This document shows, one piece after another, positions 1 through 5,723 of a stretch of DNA of 7,799 nt. The notes below the pieces were generated by a model. The model was not told the origin of the DNA and ran no database searches. It saw only the letters and a program-made list of their open reading frames with translations. Both the position numbers and the translations under genes were made by a program. Source of the stretch: Leptofilum sp050292445 (GTDB lineage Bacteria; Chloroflexota; Anaerolineae; Promineifilales; Promineifilaceae); contig JBNKLQ010000276.1 in assembly GCA_050292445.1 (NCBI GenBank), forward strand, positions 1-7,799, read 5' to 3'. Every line of letters starts with the position of its first letter. The stretch's first letter is position 1.

Positions 1-1
1 C

Positions 2-2905
2 CTGGCTGCTCCCAATGTCGCCGGACTGAGCGGAGACGCTAACGGCAATTTGTGGGTTGTAAACAGTGATGAGTTCAATCGAGTCAACCTGACAACTGGT
101 TTGGTTACCCGCTACGAGTCGTCTGATTTTGCCCTGGGAGATCAACCAGAGATCAATTCAGTGCTGGCAGACAGCCAGGGCGAGGTGTGGTTTGGTTTAT
201 CCGACGGCCGTTTGATTCGGCAAAACCCGGCAGCAGGCACGGGTGAACTGGTACAACTGTATGAGGAATCGGCCGCAGCAGAGGGGATGCGTCCGCCAAC
301 ACCCATCATTGGGCTGCTTGAAGACGCCCAGGGCAACCTGTGGGTAGCCGCCAAACGGGATGGCCTCTTTCGCCTGGATGCCGACCGACAATTGGCAGAC
401 TCTTATTTATTGGCTGGTCTCAATGCTGAGGTAACCGAGACGACACTGGCTGCGCCACAGCTAAACGCGATTTCCAGCGACCAGGCTGGCAACATCTGGC
501 TCGGTTACGAAAAAGGCCAACTGAGCCGCTTCGATCCACGCCAAAAAACATTTACGCACTACCTGACCGAACCAGAAAATTCCGTCGGCAAAATAGAAGA
601 TATTTTTGCTGATGAAAACGGCCGTATCTGGCTGGCCACCAATGAGGGGCTGGCTGCCTTCGACCCCCAAACAGAATCCTTAATCCACTTTACCGCCGAG
701 GCCGGTCTATCCAGTACCTTCACCGAAGCTATCTTGCAGGATGAAGATGGCTATTTGTGGATCAGCAGTAAACACGGCCTGGCCAAGTTCGATCCCCAAA
801 GCGGCCGCGTCGTAGCCCTTTATGATACCGCCGATGGACTGGCTGGGGATGAATTCAATCGGGCAGCAAAATGGGTGGATGCAGACGGCCGTTTCTACTT
901 CGGTCACAACAACGGCTTCACCACCTTTGACCCCACCGCAATCACTGCCGATAACCTTTACCAGCCGCCCGTTATTCTTACAGCGCTGCGACTTTTTAAC
1001 GCGCTTGAGCCCATTGGCCCTGATTCCCGCCTGACCCAGCCGCTTTGGGAAACAGACGAGATGACCTTCGCCCACGACGATGATGTCATCACCTTTGATT
1101 TTGCTGCGCTCAGTTACGCCGCCCCAGAAAAAACGCGCTATCGTTTTCGGTTGGAAGAATTTGAACCAGAGTGGAATGAAGTAGCCAGCGACCGTCGCTT
1201 TGCCACCTACACCCACCTCCCCTCCGGAAGCTACACTTTCCGCGTGCAGGCCACAAACAACAATGGAACTTGGGGCGAGCAAGAAGCCACCCTGAGCATT
1301 CTCATCTACCCACCCTGGTGGGAAACGTGGTGGTTCCGCCTTACGGCCGTAGGTTTGTTCGTGCTGGCGCTTGTTGCCGGGGTGCGCTGGCGTATTTACC
1401 GCGTAAGGCAGCGCAACCGGGAATTAGAAACCCAGGTTGCTCTACGGACAGAAGAGTTAGCCAGAGCTAAAGAACACGCCGAAGTGGCCAATCATGCCAA
1501 AAGCGAATTCCTGGCCAACATGAGCCATGAGCTACGCACACCACTGAACGGCGTTTTGGGGTACGCTCAAATTTTGCAGCGCGATACAACGTTAACGGCC
1601 CAACAGCGAGAAGGTCTGCAAACCATTTACAACAGCGGCCGTCACCTGCTCACACTGATCAACGATGTGCTGGACATGGCCAAAATCGAGGCACGTCACC
1701 TGGAAATTCAACTGGTTGAGTTAAACTTGCCTGCCTTTCTGGAAGACATCACCGATTTGATGAAGCTGGCTGCCGAGCAAAAAAAGCTTCATCTCAATTA
1801 CGAATTGCCATCTGACCTGCCAACAGTGATCCTGGCAGATGAAAAACGGCTGCGCCAGATATTATTGAATTTGCTGGGGAATGCTGTCAAATTCACAGAA
1901 AAAGGCACGGTGACGTTCCGGGTGACGTGTGCCCAAGAACTACGACAAAATGAAACTTCTCCAATTTGCCGCCTACGCTTTACCGTGGAAGACACCGGCA
2001 GCGGCATTGCTCCTGACCAGCTTGAGTACATTTTCAAACCCTTCGAACAAACCGGAGATGCCCAGTCTCAGGCGGAAGGGACTGGCCTGGGCTTGCCAAT
2101 TAGCCAAGAGCTGGTGCAGTTGATGGGGGGACAAATTCAGGTCGAAAGCACGCTGGATGCAGGCAGCCGTTTCTGGTTTGAGGTGCCTTTTGAAATTGCG
2201 GCAGAAACGGCCGTTCCCCCCCCCATACCCATCCGCTTAATCACCGGTTACCAGGGACCACGCCGCCGCATTCTAGTGGTGGATGATCGCCTGGAAAACC
2301 GCATGGTGCTGCTAGACCTGCTGGAACCCATTGGTTTTGAAGTTGCTCTGGCCGAAAACGGCCTCGAAGCTGTTGAAAAAGTGCCGCAGTTCAAGCCAGA
2401 TTTAATCTTTATTGACCTGGTCATGCCGGTGATGATGGGCTTTGAGGCCGTGGCCACGATTCGGGAAATGCCAGATTTTACGGCCGTTCCCATCATTGCC
2501 GTTTCAGCCAGTGTGCTGCAAGGTGACCAGAATTCCAGCCGTCGGGTGGGCTGCGATGCTTTCCTGACCAAGCCGGTGGAAACAGATAAACTGTTTGACC
2601 TGTTACAAATCTACTTACAACTCACTTGGGAGTATGATAGGCAGATGGATGCGAGAGCTTTGCTGGAAACGGCCGTAGCTCCCCAAAATGAGGTCATACC
2701 ACCGCCACAGGCTGAGTTGGAAATATTGGTTGCCCTGGCCCGCTTTGGCAATATGGACCATATTCGGGAACAGGCCAGCCATTTAAAAACCCTTTCACCC
2801 CAATATTATGCCTTTGCCAACACGCTCGATCAGCTGGCAGCTAATTTTGAAGATGAGAAAATCTTGTCCTTTATCACCCAATTTTTGCCCAACGACAATG
2901 AGTAA
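2..2905 (+). CDS. Hybrid sensor histidine kinase with Reg_prop beta-propeller, Y_Y_Y domain and C-terminal receiver (5' partial)
   Basis: Membrane sensor kinase that should detect an extracytoplasmic ligand and autophosphorylate in the cytoplasm. The frame is open back to base 2 and already reads propeller sequence there (GLSGDANGNLW), so the true start lies upstream; the TTG at 50 is internal. Numbering from base 2 (967 residues), seven propeller repeats of the form (L/I/V)W(V/L/F)xxxxGLxxFDP are visible near 16, 61, 113, 164, 207, 251 and 297. A Y_Y_Y domain follows (about 351-437, with YRFRLEEFEPEW and LPSGSYTFRVQA), then a membrane helix (about 443-463), a coiled coil and HisKA (His509 in SHELRTPL). 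HATPase has N box Asn627, G1 Asp664 in DTGSG and G2 693-698 GTGLGL. The receiver (about 756-870) has Asp761/Asp762, phospho-Asp805 and Lys857, all key residues intact. A helical tail of about 95 residues without a recognised name follows. The usual MPxMDG after the phospho-Asp reads MPVMMG. A C9 run lies in the kinase-receiver linker. The next gene starts 6 bases downstream. Ligand unknown; polysaccharide-linked sensing is common in the family but is not shown here. Confidence 0.95.
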   Translation: MAAPNVAGLSGDANGNLWVVNSDEFNRVNLTTGLVTRYESSDFALGDQPEINSVLADSQGEVWFGLSDGRLIRQNPAAGTGELVQLYEESAAAEGMRPPTPIIGLLEDAQGNLWVAAKRDGLFRLDADRQLADSYLLAGLNAEVTETTLAAPQLNAISSDQAGNIWLGYEKGQLSRFDPRQKTFTHYLTEPENSVGKIEDIFADENGRIWLATNEGLAAFDPQTESLIHFTAEAGLSSTFTEAILQDEDGYLWISSKHGLAKFDPQSGRVVALYDTADGLAGDEFNRAAKWVDADGRFYFGHNNGFTTFDPTAITADNLYQPPVILTALRLFNALEPIGPDSRLTQPLWETDEMTFAHDDDVITFDFAALSYAAPEKTRYRFRLEEFEPEWNEVASDRRFATYTHLPSGSYTFRVQATNNNGTWGEQEATLSILIYPPWWETWWFRLTAVGLFVLALVAGVRWRIYRVRQRNRELETQVALRTEELARAKEHAEVANHAKSEFLANMSHELRTPLNGVLGYAQILQRDTTLTAQQREGLQTIYNSGRHLLTLINDVLDMAKIEARHLEIQLVELNLPAFLEDITDLMKLAAEQKKLHLNYELPSDLPTVILADEKRLRQILLNLLGNAVKFTEKGTVTFRVTCAQELRQNETSPICRLRFTVEDTGSGIAPDQLEYIFKPFEQTGDAQSQAEGTGLGLPISQELVQLMGGQIQVESTLDAGSRFWFEVPFEIAAETAVPPPIPIRLITGYQGPRRRILVVDDRLENRMVLLDLLEPIGFEVALAENGLEAVEKVPQFKPDLIFIDLVMPVMMGFEAVATIREMPDFTAVPIIAVSASVLQGDQNSSRRVGCDAFLTKPVETDKLFDLLQIYLQLTWEYDRQMDARALLETAVAPQNEVIPPPQAELEILVALARFGNMDHIREQASHLKTLSPQYYAFANTLDQLAANFEDEKILSFITQFLPNDNE
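2216..2224 (+). repeat. C9 homopolymer in the kinase-receiver linker
   Basis: Nine consecutive C encode Pro-Pro-Pro in the linker between HATPase and receiver of the first kinase, directly after an ACGGCCGT copy (2207-2214). It is the longest mononucleotide run I see in the window. Loss of one C gives TAA at 2238-2240; gain of one C gives TGA at 2284-2286. Either would cut the protein off before or at the start of the receiver. Whether slippage happens is unknown. Confidence 0.75.
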
Positions 2906-2911
2906 ATACTT

Positions 2912-4021
2912 ATGCAAGATCAAATAGCAAATAAACTGATTCTGATTATTGACGACAACGTTACCAACCTGAAAGTAGCCATCGAACACTTGAAAACGTA
3001 CGGGGTAGAAATCATCATTGCCCGCAATGGTGAATCCGGCCTGGAACGGGCCGCTTTTGCCCAACCTGATCTCATTCTGCTCGACGTGCGCATGCCAGGC
3101 ATTGATGGCTTTGAAACCTGCCGCCGCCTCAAGGCTAACGAACCCACCAGGGAGATTCCCGTTATCTTCATGACCGCCCTGGCAGATGTCTCTGATAAAG
3201 TGCGCGGCTTTGATGCCGGGGCAGTCGATTACGTGACCAAGCCACTCCAGGCCGAAGAGGTGTGGGCCAGAGTCAGGACCCATCTGACCATTCGCGCCTT
3301 GCAGCAGGAAATGGCTGAACGCATCAGTGAACTAGATGCCTTTGCCCACACCGTAGCCCATGACCTCAAAAACCCGCTGGGTCGTATCATGACGGGCCTG
3401 GATTTGCTGTATGAGATGGCATCGCCCCAGCTTGATGAACAGATGCGGGAGATTTTGCAAATTAGCCTGGGTGGCAGCCGCCAAATGGTGCAGATCATTG
3501 ACGAATTGCTTCTTCTGGCAAGTGTGCGTCAAACTGAAGTGCCGCTGGAGGTGTTGTTCATGGGCGATATTGTTCAGGCAGCCCAAGAAAGATTGTCACA
3601 CATCATTGAAGAACGCAGGGCTGAAATCATCTTGCCAGAATCCTGGCCAACGGCCGTTGGCTACGCCCCTTGGATAGAAGAGGTGTGGGCCAACTATCTG
3701 AGCAACGGGCTTAAATATGGTGGCAAGCCACCGCGCCTGCAATTGGGCGGTGAGGAATTAGTCAATGGCAGCATCCGCTACTGGGTGCGTGACAATGGCT
3801 CAGGGCTCTCCCCAAAAGAACAGGGAAAGTTATTCCAGGCATTCTCGCGGGTCCATTCTGACTCTATCCAGGGGCACGGCCTGGGTTTATCCATCGTTGG
3901 CCGCATTGTTAAGCGATTGGGCGGTAAAGTTGGCGTGGAAAGCGAATCAGGACGCGGCAGTTTGTTCTACTTCACGCTACCAGCCATTGATACGGCCGTT
4001 CAGCCAGATTTTTCCAGTTGA
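2912..4021 (+). CDS. Receiver-histidine kinase protein without output domain (REC-HisKA-HATPase)
   Basis: Cytoplasmic 369-residue signalling protein with no signal peptide or membrane segment. The N-terminal receiver (about 8-125) has acidic pair Asp14/Asp15, phospho-Asp58 in LLDVRMPGIDGFE, Thr88 and Lys110 in VTKPL, so it is a complete phospho-acceptor. A short helix leads to a HisKA domain with His150 in VAHDLKNPL, the variant common in phytochrome-like and cyanobacterial-type kinases. HATPase has N box Asn265 (NYLSNGLKY), G1 Asp294 (DNGSG) and G2 321-326 (GHGLGL). It begins with ATG 6 bases after the stop of the upstream kinase and lacks a good Shine-Dalgarno sequence (only GAG inside the upstream stop region), which suggests translational coupling. 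The likely role, by inference, is to receive phosphate from the upstream kinase, which then changes its own kinase activity towards a regulator encoded elsewhere. There is no PAS, GAF or DNA-binding domain. The extreme C-terminus (DTAVQPDFSS) is written partly by one ACGGCCGT palindrome. Confidence 0.94.
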   Translation: MQDQIANKLILIIDDNVTNLKVAIEHLKTYGVEIIIARNGESGLERAAFAQPDLILLDVRMPGIDGFETCRRLKANEPTREIPVIFMTALADVSDKVRGFDAGAVDYVTKPLQAEEVWARVRTHLTIRALQQEMAERISELDAFAHTVAHDLKNPLGRIMTGLDLLYEMASPQLDEQMREILQISLGGSRQMVQIIDELLLLASVRQTEVPLEVLFMGDIVQAAQERLSHIIEERRAEIILPESWPTAVGYAPWIEEVWANYLSNGLKYGGKPPRLQLGGEELVNGSIRYWVRDNGSGLSPKEQGKLFQAFSRVHSDSIQGHGLGLSIVGRIVKRLGGKVGVESESGRGSLFYFTLPAIDTAVQPDFSS

Positions 4022-4135
4022 CATCTATGTAATTTCTGACAAACTGCAGGTATAGCTATGACGTTCGTTAGCGTGTAGGATACGGCCGTTCTCGTACAAT
4101 CTTCTCAACCATATTTCCAAACTGAGGAGGTCTTT
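4022..4135. other. Intergenic gap between the kinase pair and the GTPase gene
   Basis: A 114-base gap with no ORF, no U-tract hairpin and no convincing promoter pair. It contains one ACGGCCGT palindrome (4082-4089), the only copy outside a coding region, and the ribosome binding site of the next gene at its end. Because no terminator is visible, transcription from the kinase pair may continue into the GTPase gene, but the size of the gap also leaves room for an independent promoter. Confidence 0.6.
4123..4130 (+). promoter_or_regulatory. Strong ribosome binding site of the GTPase gene
   Basis: TGAGGAGG ends 5 bases before the ATG at 4136. This is a near full-length anti-16S match and fixes the start codon. 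It contrasts with the kinase gene at 2912, which has almost none. Confidence 0.9.
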
Positions 4136-5467
4136 ATGACTACGCAAAACCGCCAGCGCGTGTTAATTATGGGCGCAGCTGGCCGCGATTTTCATGACTT
4201 TAACACCGCCCTGCGCCAAAATGACCAGGTCAAAGTGGTTGCCTTTACCGCCACCCAGATTCCGAATATAGACGGCCGTCGCTACCCGCCTGAACTTTCT
4301 GGCTCACTCTACCCCGAAGGCATTCCCATCTATCCCGAAAATCAATTAGAAGAACTGATTCGTGAGCACCAAATCGACGATGTGTATTTTTCCTACTCGG
4401 ACGTTTCTCATGAGTACGTAATGCACATCGCCTCCCGCGTGTTGGCTGCCGGGGCCGGCTTCCGCCTGATAAATCCGCGCCTCACCATGCTCAAGTCGAG
4501 CAAACCGATTGTCTCCATTTGTGCCGTGCGCACCGGCTGTGGCAAAAGCCAGACCTCGCGCTATGTGCTCAACGTGCTGCAAAAGGAGTTGGGCTACCAG
4601 AAAGTCGTCGCTATACGACATCCAATGCCGTATGGCAACCTGGCTGCGCAGGCTGTGCAGCGCTTTGCCACCTATGAAGACATGGACAAGCACGACTGCA
4701 CCATTGAGGAACGGGAAGAGTATGAACCGTACGTTGAGCGTGGCGCAGTCATTTACGCCGGAGTTGATTACGAAGCAATTCTACGCGAAGCTGAAAAAGA
4801 GGCCGACATCATCATTTGGGATGGCGGCAACAACGACTTGCCTTTCTACCTATCCGATTTCCACATTGTGGTAACAGATCCGCACCGGCCGGGTCATGAG
4901 CTGCGTTATCATCCTGGCGAGACTAATTTACGGCTGGCTGCGGCCGTAATTCTAAACAAGATCGATACGGCCGATTTTCAAAACATCCTCACCGTGCAGA
5001 AAAACATCCGCTCCGTGAATCCCAACGCCACTATTATCCAGGCAGCGTCGCCTATTTTTGTGGACGATCCGGCAGCGATACGGGGCAAGCGGGTGCTGGT
5101 TGTGGAAGACGGCCCCACCCTCACCCACGGCGAGATGGCCTACGGCGCGGGCGTCGTGGCTGCCCAGAAGTTTGGCGCAGCAGAGATTTTGGACCCACGG
5201 CCGTTTGCCGTTCGTTCTATTGCCGCCACCTACCAAAAATATCCCGGCACTGGCGCAGTTTTGCCCGCCATGGGGTACGGCGGCGACCAGATTGCTGACC
5301 TGGAAGAAACGATCAATCGCTCCAATGCCGAACTGGTCATCATTGCCACACCGATTGATCTAGGCAAGATTATCAACATCAAGCTGCCCAGCCAACGCGT
5401 ACGCTACGAGTATCAGGGAATTGGTCAACCATCCCTGGCTGATTTGCTCAAAGAGCGCTTTGGTTAA
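4136..5467 (+). CDS. COG2403-type P-loop GTPase, cyclic 2,3-diphosphoglycerate synthetase-like
   Basis: Cytoplasmic nucleotide-binding protein of 443 residues, apparently full length. The N-terminal part (about 1-120) looks like a Rossmann fold with a nucleotide-type turn (RVLIMGAAGRDFHDF). The central P-loop domain has RTGCGKS at 132-138, preceded by a beta strand (IVSICAV). The loop lacks the classical Gly/Ala four residues before GKS and looks like SIMIBI-class or dethiobiotin-synthetase-type loops. A hydrophobic strand ends in Asp229 (IIIWDGGNND), a Walker B-like site, and NKID at 274-277 is the guanine-specificity motif. Known family: predicted GTPases of COG2403, which I recall as related to archaeal cyclic 2,3-diphosphoglycerate synthetase, an enzyme that makes an intramolecular phosphoanhydride with ATP. 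Whether this bacterial protein does that reaction cannot be told from sequence alone. The start is fixed by TGAGGAGG 5 bases before ATG. The gene is followed by a strong terminator and may be monocistronic or the last gene of the kinase transcript. No functional link to the kinases is evident. Confidence 0.88.
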   Translation: MTTQNRQRVLIMGAAGRDFHDFNTALRQNDQVKVVAFTATQIPNIDGRRYPPELSGSLYPEGIPIYPENQLEELIREHQIDDVYFSYSDVSHEYVMHIASRVLAAGAGFRLINPRLTMLKSSKPIVSICAVRTGCGKSQTSRYVLNVLQKELGYQKVVAIRHPMPYGNLAAQAVQRFATYEDMDKHDCTIEEREEYEPYVERGAVIYAGVDYEAILREAEKEADIIIWDGGNNDLPFYLSDFHIVVTDPHRPGHELRYHPGETNLRLAAAVILNKIDTADFQNILTVQKNIRSVNPNATIIQAASPIFVDDPAAIRGKRVLVVEDGPTLTHGEMAYGAGVVAAQKFGAAEILDPRPFAVRSIAATYQKYPGTGAVLPAMGYGGDQIADLEETINRSNAELVIIATPIDLGKIINIKLPSQRVRYEYQGIGQPSLADLLKERFG

Positions 5468-5520
5468 AAACGGTCAAGCCCTAAGTATGGCGTGAATGGG
5501 CAGTCAACCCTTTGGGAGAT

Positions 5521-5563
5521 AAAACAAAACAGGCCGGCAGAATCTGCCGGCCTGTTCTGTTTT
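5521..5563. terminator. Bidirectional Rho-independent terminator
   Basis: The left arm 5521-5540 and right arm 5544-5563 are complementary over 20 positions with one mismatch, around an AAT loop. The GC core is AGGCCGGCAG / CTGCCGGCCT. The arms end in A-rich sequence on the left and T-rich sequence on the right (CTGTTTT), so on either strand the transcript ends in a U-rich run. It lies 53 bases after the GTPase stop on + and about 160 bases beyond the protease stop on -, fitting a shared terminator of two convergent genes. Confidence 0.93.
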
Positions 5564-5658
5564 GGCTAACGAGCATCATCAGTGCGCCGACAGCGAGATG
5601 TAAGTTGTTGGAGCTGGGCAGCTGTATTTGCTCGATCATCCCTGGCTAAATCACTACT

Positions 5659-5709
5659 TCCCCGGAAACTCGCAAATTAGCAAATAATCTCGAATGCAGT
5701 TTTCGGGGA
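5659..5709. repeat. Imperfect inverted repeat next to the protease stop
   Basis: TCCCCGGAAACT (5659-5670) pairs with AGTTTTCGGGGA (5698-5709) with one mismatch (G-U on the + strand RNA, A-C on the - strand RNA) across a 27-base loop. It begins 14 bases after the protease stop on the minus strand. There is no U-run behind it, so it is not a standard terminator; it could be a 3'-end stabilising hairpin. Weak support for function. Confidence 0.45.
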
Positions 5710-5723
5710 TATGCAGGCAGTAG

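Larger units (their letters stand above)
5468..5723. other. Convergent intergenic region
   Basis: 256 bases between the stops of two convergent genes. It holds a bidirectional terminator (5521-5563), a looser inverted repeat beside the protease stop (5659-5709) and a short tandem pair GCAAATTA/GCAAATAA (5672-5687). No ORF, RNA gene or copy of the ACGGCCGT palindrome is seen here. Confidence 0.7.

Noticed and set aside
50..52. TTG as the start of the first kinase
   Set aside because: The frame is open upstream to the window edge and encodes propeller sequence there, so the gene starts outside the window.
801..808. GCGGCCGC as a cloning-site artefact
   Set aside because: It lies in frame in conserved propeller sequence and is one of many CGGCCG cores; there is no vector sequence around it.
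707..1282. 191-codon minus-strand ORF inside the first kinase gene
   Set aside because: Antisense to well conserved propeller and Y_Y_Y sequence; its translation resembles no protein family and has no ribosome binding site I can support.
2795..3283. 162-codon minus-strand ORF across the two kinase genes
   Set aside because: It spans the stop/start junction of two genuine genes in antisense and shows no domain.
4018..4023. TTGACA as a -35 element for the GTPase gene
   Set aside because: It overlaps the stop codon of the second kinase and has no -10 box at a 16-18 base distance; the nearest TATAGCT is 27 bases away.
5659..5709. Second Rho-independent terminator for the protease gene
   Set aside because: The 27-base loop and lack of a following U-run on the minus strand argue against it; kept only as an inverted repeat.
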